Assembly: GCF_028583425.1 (NCBI RefSeq)
Contig: NC_072807.1
Span: forward strand, 35,965,001 to 36,029,000
Direction: 5' to 3'
Length of the DNA: 64,000 bases
DNA from: Eublepharis macularius
Lineage: Eukaryota; Chordata; Lepidosauria; Squamata; Eublepharidae
This document shows positions 42,690 to 52,802 of the stretch, one piece after another. Made by a program: the position numbers and the translations under genes. The notes below the pieces were generated by a model, which did not search any database, had not been told where the DNA came from, and saw only the letters and a program-made list of their open reading frames with translations. Each line of letters starts with the position of its first letter. Positions within the stretch are counted from its first letter, which is position 1.

Positions 42690-43555
42690 TGCCCCTGGAA
42701 GTCGATCCCAGAATAAACTCTTGACATAGTGCCAGTTCCAAGGGTTAAGAGCCTGGAGGTGATCTTGGATGCTTCCCTGAAAATGGAGGCACAGGTCACA
42801 GCGGTTGTCAGGCCCTCTTTTTTCCATCTGCGGCAGACCAGGCAACATGTCCCCTACCTGTCAACCCGTGACTTAACTACAGTGATTTAAGCAACGGTCA
42901 TCTCTAGGCTAGATTATTGTAACTCGCTCTACGTGGGGCTGCCCTTGAACCTGACCCAGAGATTACAGCTAGTACAAAATGCAGTAGTGCGTATTATTAC
43001 GAGAGTGCCAAATAAGGTGCATATAACTCTGTTCTTACATGAGCTGCATTGGTTGCCAGTGGAGTACAGGATCAGATTCAAGGTTCTGGTATTGACCTAT
43101 AAGGCCCTGTGCGGACTGGGACCAGCGTATCTAGGGGACCCTCTCTCCCCATATATTCCCCAGAGGACACTCCGATCAGGGGACAAACAGCTGTTGGTGG
43201 TCCCTGGCCCCAAGGAGGCCCGCCTAGCCTCGACTAGAGCCAGGGCCTTTTCGATCCTGGCTCCCACCTGGTGGAACACTCTGTCTGTTGAAATCAAGAC
43301 CCGGCAGGACCTACTATCATTTCGCTGGGCCTGCAAGACAGAGTTGTTCCGCCAGGCATATGGCTGAGGCTGGGCCTCTGCTGGCCTGGAAAAAAGGTGG
43401 AATCTTAACCCTCCCTGTGAAGGCTGTCCACCATCTTGTTTTAAATGTGTTGTTTTTAATGTATATGAATTTTTTAACTGTATTTTAAATATGTTGTTAT
43501 CCACCCTGAGCCCACTCGCAGGGAGGGCGGAATACAAATCTGAAATAAATAAATA
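42690..43555 (+). mobile_element. L2-clade LINE, C-terminal coding region and 3' UTR
   Basis: A continuous 144-codon frame (42933-43367) encodes the end of the L2 ORF2 protein. It starts with LPLNLTQRLQLVQNAVVRII, holds the LHWLPV block, KVLVLTYKALCGLGPAYL, and ends CKTELFRQAYG. The same frame extends upstream to about 42725 with one stop near 42888 (VKSLEVILDASLKMEAQV). The region lies after the reverse-transcriptase palm and is of unclear function in this clade. A 3' UTR ends GGGCGGAATACAAATCTGAA and a TAAA repeat. The 5' end is lost. Confidence 0.85.
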
Positions 43556-45165
43556 AACAAACCCTCAACAAGATGTGGAAATCTGTGCGTTCTCCACCTT
43601 GACGTAATCACCTTTCCTCCAGAATGTCTGCTGCAGTCCATCCTTCCCTACATTTGCCAGATGCCTTCGCAAACTATTCAAAAATTAAAAACATGCATCC
43701 TCCATCCTCTCCATAATACATTGTAACAGGGAATTAATTGCATGCTGTGTCTTAAAAGAGAGAGAGAGATTGCATTTTTGGAGGTCAGAAACCCTCAGCA
43801 TTTCCTTTCCCCTTTTTCCGGTGTGCAGCTCCTTGCCTCCTAGAATGGGGGCCCACTGGGGAGAAAAGTGGAGTATAAATGAGTAAAATTTATCCGGTTG
43901 CTGATGCCAGTATGTAAGGAATGAGCAAATCCTTGGGGCAGTAGCTCAATCCAGTTAAAATGGAGCATAGGTAGAAACCCACAGATAAGGGCACCCACAG
44001 ATAAGGGCACCATACACCTATCGAAGGCTTTTCTGGAAGGGAAGGGACTGAGCATTGCCTTGCCACAGGGGTAAAAACAGGAGTGGAGCAGCAGCTGAGA
44101 AGGAGGAGGGAATGGCAAAAGAACCCCCTCTGTTTCAGAGCTGAGCCTCCCCCTTCACTCATTATAGCCAGGCAGTTTGTCCGGGTAGAATGCCCCTTGC
44201 TGGGCACCTCAGGTTGGCACACCTTGCTCATTTTTCCTGTCTGGCTCCCCAAATCAAGTGTGTTTATTTTAACTGAATGTTCTCTCAACCGGATCAAAAG
44301 CACTTTGCTTTCAATGGGGTCGTGTGTGGGCGGGTGCTCTGCTCAAGAGGAAACGGAAGCTGCAAAAGTTGGACGCAAGGGGAAATATTTCTTGGTAAGT
44401 TCGATTTTCAAGCTTGTTTAAAATGTTGCGGCAATTGAATCATCCCTTTAAGCACGCATCCAACATGCACAAGGGTTGCTTTGTCCTCCTTCACTCACTC
44501 TCCGGCCTGGTACATTTCTTCTCCCCCAGGACTCTTGTTCTCTGGCTTCCACTCTCTTGTACTCTCCAATCATGTTATTGGCAGGCCACCAGAATTTGTG
44601 ACATCCTGCCGTGTAATTGCCCAGGTATGCCATGTCCTGCCTGGCGCGATGGATCGTTACAGACCTCGCTGGCAGCGGCTAGAGCCATTCTGGTGCCTCT
44701 TACTCCTCGGGCTGCGTTAATATCGCTGACATTGAAAAGAAGAGGGAATTCTTTAAAAATATATATATATTATTTTGCCAGACCATTTAAATCATCCGTC
44801 TGTGGATTCTTAAAGCTGTAAATGGGAATGATTTTTTTATTGCTTTGATAAGGATGTGTATGTAAGGTAACTGTTGTCACTAAGTGCCCTGGAAGAGAAA
44901 GGGCTCACTGTACCAAAGCAGCATTTCCTCTGCTCCTAGGGACTATCGTTTATTTTAGACTATACAGAGCCTTCAGTGACAGCCTCACTGCTTGATGTTT
45001 TGCTTGTGTGCAGGTAACACTTGCCCCTCTTCGCCATCTAATGTCATCATTCTCCCATCAAGGTATGTCAGCTTTTTACCATAGAAGTGGTTTCATATCA
45101 GCTCCAGAACCCCCTGGGATCATTTTAGCTGGGGCAGTCCTTTAAGTGGAATCTGAATATATTTT
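43556..45165. other. Unassigned sequence
   Basis: Frames of 112-137 codons at 43890-44303 (minus), 44083-44421 (plus) and 44414-44821 (plus) lack recognisable domains. An AT run lies near 44759-44770. Confidence 0.4.
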
Positions 45166-45167
45166 CA

Positions 45168-46040
45168 CAGTAAAGCTAAGTGGGAAGCCGCACTTCTTCA
45201 AACAATGCAGAATTACCTTGTGGAACTCTCTGCCACTAGAGGTAGTGAGGGCCATTAGTAGAGATGGGCATGATCCGCATTACGATCGAAAAAACCCCCA
45301 TGATAATGGCGATCACGCAATCGGGACCCAGCAGACCGTGCTTGGGCACGGCCAATGATCCTGCAGTTGGGAGGGGGGGTGGGTAGGGGCTTGATCGGGG
45401 CGATTGTGCTCGGATCGGGAAGCCAGACACTCAGGCGCCAGCAATCTATTCCCCTGGCAACAGAGCCAGGGGAATGCCTGAGCTCTGTCTGCCCTCCTTC
45501 TGTCACCCTGGAAACCTGAATGGAAGCCCAGCTTGCCTTGATCAGCAGGGCTTCCTTCCAACCACGGAGCAGCAAAGCAGTCACCAGCTAGGAGAAGACA
45601 CCCAAGGGAGGGAGGGGGAAGGGGTGTTCTGTAGCCATGGGCACTCCAATCTCATCCCTGCAAACCCTGATAGGCAGCTCTGACGGCCAAACACAAACAC
45701 AGATGCCGCCGGCATCAGCCACCATTCCTGTATCGCTGGGAACAGCCAGGCGCCCCTCCGCTTTTGCCTCCACGATCCACGGATCGGAAATGGGAGATGA
45801 TCGGTGTGGATCGTTAATTCGGGATCGTCGCCGGTGCCGATCCACGATCAGCTTGATCGGTATTTTTTTTTGGATCGTGCCCACCACTAGCCATTAGCTT
45901 CAAGAACTTTAAAAGAGCGTTCAATGTATGGAGGGTAGATCCAAGAAAACCACCTTCTTCAGCTACAAGATACTTCTGAATGCCAAATGCTGAATGGCAG
46001 ATGGGGGTCACAACAGGAGAAAACTTCGCCTCCGTGTGCC
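45168..46040 (+). mobile_element. CR1-like LINE 3' end, split by a hAT element
   Basis: The left part has TGGAACTCTCTGCCACTAGA and GGTAGTGAGGGCCATTAG. After the hAT element the sequence resumes as CTTCAAGAACTTTAAAAGAG. This matches the end of CR1-type ORF2 and its 3' UTR (GAATGCCAAATGCTGAATGG). Confidence 0.7.
45259..45889. mobile_element. Non-autonomous hAT element, GGATCG subtype, copy C
   Basis: The left end is TAGAGATGGGCATGATCC and the right end GGATCGTGCCCACCACTA. An exact 8-bp target duplication, GCCATTAG, lies at 45251-45258 and 45890-45897. About 16 GATC words, mostly GGATCG or CGATCC, lie towards both ends. Length is 631 bp. The middle is unrelated to copies A and B apart from GCAACAGAGCC-like scraps. 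There is no transposase. Confidence 0.9.
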
Positions 46041-46049
46041 AGCTAGTGG

Positions 46050-46256
46050 GCCTTCTGTTAGGGCTGCCAACCACCAGGTAGGGCCTAGCATTCTTTCGGA
46101 ATGATGAATGATCTCCAGACTCCAGTTCTCCTGGAGAAAATGGCTAGTTTGGAGAGTAGACTCTATGGTATCACATCCATGCAGAACTCCCTCCCTAAAT
46201 GTTCCCTCCACCCTAAATCTCCAAGAAGTTCCCAGCCAGACTTGGCAACCCTGTCT
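46050..46256. mobile_element. Interspersed repeat, possible hAT relative
   Basis: It starts TAGGGCTGCCAACCACCAGG and ends CAGACTTGGCAACCCTG, giving inverted GGGTTGCCAA-type tips. The interior has TCCTGGAGAAAATGGC, shared with 11185 and 55290. The flanking octamers match only at six of eight. Confidence 0.55.
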
Positions 46257-48159
46257 TTTGGGGGGTGTCTGTTTCATCACTGTGGGACATGGGATGCTAG
46301 ACTACATACGTCTGATCCACCAGGACTCATGTTTTCTGACATTTTTTTATTTTTAATTATTGCGGCTGCAATCCTTGCAAACATGCTCAAAAACCACTAT
46401 TCTCTTTCAAGCCCGCCACCCACTCAAATTGCCAATCCACCCACCATGTCAAACGAGCAGCATCTCTGAGCCTTCCTTTCCATCCCGTGTCCTTGTGTTC
46501 TCACAAGCTGCTTTCCACAGGGCACATGATTGCCCTGGCACACCTTGAGCAGAAGCACCCAATTCATATACCCGCCCGAGCAGTGCATATCCCTCAAATC
46601 TGCTGGTGCCTCTCATGCAGAAAACATGGGCTCCTGCTGGCTCATTTTCTCTTATCCTCTGACACACACACACACTCGCCGAGTAACACACAAATAAAAT
46701 GGAACCGATGACCTTTCCACCAAGCAGCACAAAGAAAGAGGATGTCAGCGTGCCATAACGAGAGATCCCACAGGGAGTGTGTAGGAGCTGCATAGACAAT
46801 GCATGGGCGGTGTGTGGATGAAAAGACTGTGTCAGGCCAGAGAGATAACGGCACCATACATATGAACCCCCCGTCCCCATAATTCTGCCCCCCGGCAGTA
46901 CTCAGATGGTGGCTTCTCTTCTCTTCCCTGGCAGAATAACAAACAAAAAGCCCCAGAAATGAGGTTCCCCTGTGGCCTGCAATTCTTTCTGTCTTTACAA
47001 CATTTGTTCACAGGAACAAAGATCGACACTTTCAATTCCGAAATAAAGAAAGAATTGAAGTGCAGCCACTCTGGGGGGAGGAGGGGAGCTGGAGGAAGAG
47101 CCAAAGAGAAAGGTTGCTTCTTCATCACAGGGGATTTGGAGCGGGGGGTAAGGTGGTGAGAATCCAATAGATTCTCACCACCCCCTGGGCTTTGTGAGAT
47201 AGAATAGACTCCAAAGAGATGCCCAAATGCAGACTCGTAGATCAATGAGGCAGCCATAAAAGACCAACTTAGCACAGGCAAATCCACTTCTACTCCATGG
47301 GGAAGTTGATTCTTCCAAACTCCTCTAACCTGGTCTAGGCCAAGAATGGGAGAAGATAATGACACAGGGCGGCTATTTTCTGCAGAAGCTGCACGTCATG
47401 ATGATCCACTTCAAGGGAGAGAGAGAATCCCTTCTTGGTGCTTTAGGTAACTAAGCTGTTTGGAAGACCAATGCTATTTTTAATGCCAATTGGGAAATGG
47501 GAAATCACTTCAGTGGTCACCGGCCGTGGGCCACCCACTAGGGGCTCATGGGATGGCGCTTAGCTAGACCCTTCCCAACCAATCTAGAAGTCAGCCTTAA
47601 GAAGAATTTCTCCCTAGCGCCTTCTATAGCATCACAGAGCTATATGGAGGGGGTGCATATCTCCAACTGCAGGCTGCTTCCTTAGTACCCTCAAAGAAAT
47701 GATGGCACGGGGTGCTTGCACAAATAAGACAGCCCTTCTCACATCAGATTTGCAGCAATGGGGAAGGGAAACCTTTCCCAGGTAGCTGTCAAAACCATTT
47801 TGATGGGGCTGGAGGGAAACTTCTCCCATCCAGTGCAACCCCTTGCCCTGCAGGGCTTCCTTGCACAATTTCTGTCCCCTCGTCCCATCTCATCGTGTCT
47901 GAATCCTGCACCTTCGGGCTTTTGCATTCATTGGCTGGTCTCGGAAGGGCTCTGCTGTTCCACGAATGTCTCATTAGCTACTCCTACAAGAATGAGGAGG
48001 CTGGAAATTGGTTCTGACTCTAACCCATCACATGAATAATGATTCCTTGGTAAGCAGAAGGTTGCAAAACACACACAAACACACACACACCACTGACTCT
48101 GGAGTGGATACCCTGTACACACCTACACACATTTTTATATTGTTCTGGGAATTGCACTG

Positions 48160-48160
<1 letters not shown>
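46257..48160. other. Unassigned sequence (about 1.9 kb)
   Basis: A 177-codon minus frame (46832-47365) and others have no recognisable domain. Two AC-rich runs lie near 46664 and 48073. No gene is called. Confidence 0.4.

Positions 48161-48163
<3 letters not shown>

Positions 48164-48244
<81 letters not shown>
48164..48244. repeat. (CT)n microsatellite, about 80 bp
   Basis: The tract is about 40 uninterrupted CT units, a pure purine/pyrimidine mirror tract that can form triplex H-DNA. Confidence 0.95.
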
Positions 48245-48247
<3 letters not shown>

Positions 48248-48507
48248 TTTTGCATACCTAGTAGCTAAAGATGTCGGTTTTAAACGACATTGGTACCTAG
48301 AACATGCTTGCTTTAATAGAAACTGATGGCTTGTGGCTCTCGGCTATTACTCCATCAACTTGACTGGGAGCTATCTAGCGCTTTAATCTTCTTATGGATA
48401 TAAAAACTAAGGAGATGGCTGGACTAGACCTTTTTTTCCCTTATCAGCTAGCTTTCTATATGCATGGATATAGACGAGCCCAATAATACCCACCTATCTG
48501 TCTTGGA

Positions 48508-48668
48508 TATTCTTATCCCATCTACCTTGTAAGGAGCTTACTGCAACATCCCCCACCTTTTGTCCTCACAACCACCATGTTAGACTGAGAGAAGAGGACT
48601 GGCCCACAGTGATCTAGTAAACTTTCTGGCAGGAATGGGGGATCTGAATCCAAGTCTTACACAACAGC
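48508..48668 (-). repeat. Sauria-type SINE fragment
   Basis: CCACCTTTTGTCCTCACAAC, TTAGACTGAGAGAAGAGGAC and GATCTGAATCCAAGTC match the tail and B-box half of this group in reverse. Confidence 0.6.
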
Positions 48669-48671
48669 CAG

Positions 48672-48955
48672 ATAATAATAATAATAACAGCAGCAGCAGC
48701 AACAACAGCAACAACATTCAATTTATATACCGCCCTTCAGGACAACTTAATGCCCACTCAGAGTGGTTTACAAAGTATGTTATTATCATCCCCACAACAA
48801 TCACCCTGTGAGGTCGGTGGGGCTGAGAGAGCTCTGAGAGAGCTGTGACTGACCCACAGCCACCCAGCTGGCTTCAAGAGGAAGAGTGGAGAATCAAACC
48901 CACCTCTCTGGATTAAAGTACTGGTGCTCTTAACCACTACTCCAAACTGGCTGTA
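48672..48955 (-). mobile_element. tRNA SINE with GGCGGTATATA tail
   Basis: It is near full length on the minus strand: the head is AGTTTGGAGTAGTGGTTAAG and the B-box region GGTTTGATTCTCC. The tail complement is ATATACCGCCCTTCAGG, with an AAT/CAG/CAA simple tail at 48674-48718. Confidence 0.85.
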
Positions 48956-49398
48956 TCACATCAGACTGCAAGGGAGGAGTCAGATTTTTAATTCCCCCCC
49001 AACCGTGCAAAAAGTCCCTGCAGGTAAAACCAACAGCTTATCAGGGCTCTAGCTAAGCTTTTCAAGTCCTTTTCTAGTTTTCTACTTACAGGATCTTAGT
49101 CACGCAAGGAAAATTAGAAAACTGGAACACTCCCTTCCCACACACACACACACACACACACACACATCTGCAGCCAGAAATGGTACAGTCCCTTCCTGCC
49201 TGCTTAGAACCAGTCCTACACCCGGACTCTGCCCACCACACAGGCTAAAAGAAGCAATACAGGTGATTGGAATATAGCCCACAAAAGAGAGATTAGTCAG
49301 CAACTTGTGCAGCTGGCTGGCCGACAGAAACTGTGTACTTGCCTCCAAAGACGTACTCTTTGCTTTTGGGGATAGCCGCTAATGGAGGGCAGATTCAT
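48956..49398. other. Unassigned sequence with an AC microsatellite
   Basis: An (AC)n run of about 28 bp lies at 49139-49166. No gene is recognised. Confidence 0.4.
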
Positions 49399-49399
49399 C

Positions 49400-49620
49400 T
49401 GAAACTATTGGCCAAAATGGGCCTAAATGGAACCTGCATGTCCAGATGCAGTCTATCTCTGAATAACAGTTGCTGGAGGCTCCTATCAGGGGAAAAATAT
49501 TGTGTGAGTTCTCTGCTTAGGGGCTTCCCAAAGGTTTCTGATTGGCCTCTATGGAGAACCAGATGCCAGATTAGATGGGTCTTTTGTCTGATTTAGCCAG
49601 GGCTCTTACATGTTCTCGCA
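49400..49620 (+). mobile_element. CR1-like LINE 3' end
   Basis: AATGGAACCTGCATGTCCAG, CTGAATAACAGTTGCTGG and AGATGGGTCTTTTGTCTG are the conserved 3' UTR words of this group, followed by CTCTTACATGTTCTCG. Confidence 0.65.
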
Positions 49621-50305
49621 ATGGACCCAGACTAAAAGATAAACATCTTTAAAAGATACAATCTAAACTAGTACATGCCCATCACTCTGGTGGAATGCGT
49701 TAGTTCGAGTGTTCCTAGCCAATTATTTGGTAAATTTGTCATAGGCATTAATACCCAGTGGATGCGAGAGCCATATGAAATAGCAATTGCAGCGCTCCAT
49801 CAAAGCTATTATATAATCAGAGGTGAATTAAATCATGCCTCCCCTTCGTAAATCACGCCCTAAGACATAAAACAGATTGCCAAAGGCGTCCGATGCCTCA
49901 TTCATCTTCGCGGTTCATCCAGATGGGCGAGAGAGAGCAGTTTGCAAAATTGGCCATCAGGCTATGTTACAGCGGCAGCCGGCAATCCCAAAATGCACAT
50001 CCCACAAAGCTGAGCCCAGCCCAAGCTTTTCAGATCTCGGATTCTGGCATTCCACGCCAGTAATGTGGATTTGGGACTCAACGTTTGTGAGCTAGAAGAA
50101 TGTCTGCTGTAGACAATGGGTGTCCGCTGCATGAAGACACTAGGGCCCAGTGTCAGGCTTCTTATCAACGGTGGAGGTTGTGTGTGCAGGCAAACACACA
50201 AATGGCAGCAAATTTCAAGCAGAATGCAGAGCTCAGGCGATCTCTTCTAGGCTTCAGGCAGCAAACAGAAGCTCAGGGCTGCAAACGAAGATATCGCCCC
50301 CCTTC
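49621..50305. other. Unassigned, low-repeat sequence
   Basis: Segment 49640-49880 is AT-rich, non-repetitive and contains TTATATAATC, GAATTAAATC and similar homeodomain-like words. It could be a conserved element, but only alignment can tell. Confidence 0.35.
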
Positions 50306-50307
50306 TG

Positions 50308-50430
50308 TCTTCATTACAGGTTGACTTAGGGAGAGCAGCTGTCTCCAGGTCATCAACAAAATGGGGATTTAAACCCACGTCTCCCAGGTGCTAGTCCAGT
50401 ACACTAACACTACACCGGCTCTCACTGCTT
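50308..50430 (-). repeat. Sauria-type SINE head
   Basis: On the minus strand: CCGGTGTAGTGTTAGTGTAC, then GGGTTTAAATCCCC as the B-box region. Confidence 0.6.
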
Positions 50431-51140
50431 TTTTAGAGACGTATGGAGCAAGATTCACTACAAGGAATTTTATGTCAAACATAATGTAATGGAGAATGAG
50501 AAATACTTGGAGCTAGAGCCTCCAGGCACTTGTTTGCGCTGATTTTCCAGGCCTGGTTGGAAATACCCTTTTGGGTTGTCCCTTTGAGCTTCGTTGCCTG
50601 TTTGCAGAATCTGCTCCGCAGCTGTGCTGCTAGAACGGCACCCAGCACATTTACGACCACCGGTCATGCCCCATCTTGACAAAATCAAATGTATTCTTTG
50701 TGTAGGCTGGCAGTCGAGGGAGGGAAAAACCAAGAGTAATATGGACTCGGAGGTGTTAGCGTGACAAACGCTCGTCTGCATGCAACAGAAAATTAATTTT
50801 TATCTGTGCGGTAATTAAATGTGATGCATTTGTATAATGATGTGGAATTAACAATGCCATTAAGGTTGATGAATCCCTGTTTGGAAAAAAAAATCAGCCA
50901 CTAGGGGGCAGTGGCTTTATATTCCTGTGTGATGTAATGTAAATTCAACAGAAGGTTTTCTGAAAATCGTCAACTGATTCTTTTAGCATCAGGTTTGTTG
51001 TTTGTTTGTTTATTGTGCCTGAAACGGTCCTAAAAGCTTATGGTAGGGAAAAGAAATGCACATTGTTTACAACATTAAATCCCACCCCCACAGCGTTATG
51101 CATCAACCACTAACAAAAACCTCTTTCTTCCCCTAATGGT
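50431..51140. other. Unassigned, low-repeat sequence with a CTCF-like site
   Basis: The AT-rich stretch 50780-50890 (TAATTAAATGTGATGCATTT) precedes the CTCF-like motif. No gene is recognised. Confidence 0.4.
50898..50911 (+). promoter_or_regulatory. CTCF-like binding motif
   Basis: CCACTAGGGGGCAG is an excellent match to the central CTCF recognition sequence. It sits in low-repeat DNA. Vertebrate CTCF sites of this form often act as insulators or loop anchors; occupancy cannot be judged from sequence. Confidence 0.6.
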
Positions 51141-51142
51141 AG

Positions 51143-52372
51143 AAAAGAGCAGGACTCCAGTAGCACCTATAAGACTAACAAAAATTGTAGTAGGATATGA
51201 GTTTTAGTGAGTCACAGCTCACTTCTTCAGCAGAGATGGGCACGAAGTGGGAAAAAATGAAATGAGCGTTTCATGTTTCGTCGCATTCTACGAATCATGA
51301 ACTTTCACGAAATTGTCCTGTTTCATGAAACGATTCATTAGTTTCGTGATTTGTCAGAACCCAAGGCACTTCAATGCCCCCCTTCATACCCAGAGATGCC
51401 AAACTCTCAGGGAGACTTCAGCAGGTTCTCCTCCACCCACCCTCACCTAATAAACCAGTAAGAACAAATGCTCTAAATAAGAATATAAGCAAAGAAAATG
51501 AAAGAAAAAAAAGGTAGGCCTCAGTCAAGCTAGGACCCAGAGCCAGGCAATGCCCTGAGACTGGGGTTGGATGGGGTGGAAGAAAGAAGGCACCCTCACC
51601 CAATGACCTTCGCAGCAAGGCCAAGCGCTGAAAATAAGAAAGATGCTTTTCCGTCTCTTTTAAAGCAGCAGCGAATCCAGCCAAAAGTTCCCAATTCCAC
51701 TCTCTCACTCTAAATACCAGCAACAGGTCCTCCCTCTCCCTCTGTCTACTGGAACTGAAAACCACAAAGCAAAGAGCTATGCCTTATATAAGAAATGCTC
51801 ACATAGAGCAGAACAGGAGGTCTCTTTTTGGCAGACAGACCTGACTAATAGGGTTTGGAGGGATGAGATTGGTGTTCCCATGGCTACAGAAGGCCCATCT
51901 CCTCAGTTGCCTAGGGGATTAACCCCCCTGCTCCTTGCTGTATAGGGCAGAATGGAAGCTCTCCAGTTGGCAGGGAGAGCTGCCTATCAAGGTTACGTGG
52001 GCTAAGATTGGGGTTTCCAATGGCAAAAAATGGTCTGCAGACATTCCAGGCCAATGTTGCCTAGGGGATCAATGGATCAATGCCAGCCTGTCTGGCATCA
52101 CGAATCATTCATGAATTGAACAAATTGGTCCAAAAAGTTGTGAATTTCATGAAAACTGCGGCCCCATGAAACGTGTTTCGCAAAACATGAATCGGCTCAT
52201 CATGAAATTTTATTCGTATTTCGATTCATGCCCATGTCTGTTCTTCAGATACTTTCAGAAGTGAGCTGTGACTCACAAAAGTTCATATCCTACCACAACT
52301 TTTGTTAGTCTTGTTGGTGCTACTGGACTCTTGCTCTTTTCTACTGCTACAGACAGACCAACATGGCTACCC
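51143..52372. mobile_element. Penelope-like inverted dimer, family 2, split by a 1-kb hAT element
   Basis: The left arm (51143-51231) reads AGAGCAGGACTCCAGTAGCA and CTAACAAAAATTGTAG. The right arm (52249-52372) is the inverse, ending CCAACATGGCTACCCATC. On the minus strand the left arm keeps CUGAAGA and stem II, but GAAA has become UAAA. The hAT element lies at the junction. Confidence 0.7.
51232..52240. mobile_element. Non-autonomous hAT element, GTTTCG subtype, copy D
   Basis: The ends are CAGAGATGGGCACGAA and TTCATGCCCATGTCTG. An exact 8-bp target duplication, TTCTTCAG, lies at 51224-51231 and 52241-52248. The outer 130 bp on each side hold GTTTCG, CGAAAC and CGAATC words where copies A and B have GGTTCG. 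The long middle has two related TGGCAGACAGACC and TTGGCAGGGAGAGCTG blocks. A 115-codon minus frame (51418-51765) has no recognisable domain. Length is 1009 bp. Confidence 0.9.
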
Positions 52373-52665
52373 ATCATGATCTATTCCTCTAATGAGTTAA
52401 CCAGTGTTTTTAAAGTGTCACATTGTATGTGATAAATAACAAACTATAACTTTCTGGGAGCTTTGGGAAAAACTATTAGCCAGAATTGCTAATCATGGGA
52501 CTTCAATGTCCAAAAGCACATAACCTGTGATTATATTAAGATGCCTTGTTTGAGAGTTTCTCACGGACATATGATTAACCATTATTGAAGATGTCTCTTT
52601 GATCTAATCCAGCAATTGAAACGCAGTGGGGGGGACTACAGATGAGAGTCTCCAACTGCTAAATG
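52373..52665. other. Unassigned sequence
   Basis: No recognised feature. Confidence 0.35.
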
Positions 52666-52667
52666 TT

Positions 52668-52802
52668 GCTTGGTTCTGGATAGACAAACTGGTCTTTTGC
52701 AGCTCAATCATGCATGGGTTCATGGCGAAATGGGGATTTGAACCTGGCTATCCCAGGCCCTAGTCTGACACTCTAACCACTACACCACCCTGGCCATGGT
52801 GC
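52668..52802 (-). repeat. Sauria-type SINE head
   Basis: On the minus strand: CCAGGGTGGTGTAGTGGTTA and GGGATAGCCAGGTTCAAATC, the A-box and B-box halves. Confidence 0.75.

Noticed and set aside
46832..47365. 177-codon minus-strand open frame as a host gene
   Set aside because: There is no recognisable domain or neighbouring exon, and overlapping frames on the opposite strand are of similar quality.
47526..47545. Second CTCF-like site (CACCCACTAGGGGCTC)
   Set aside because: It lacks the GGC after the G run that is needed for a good core match.
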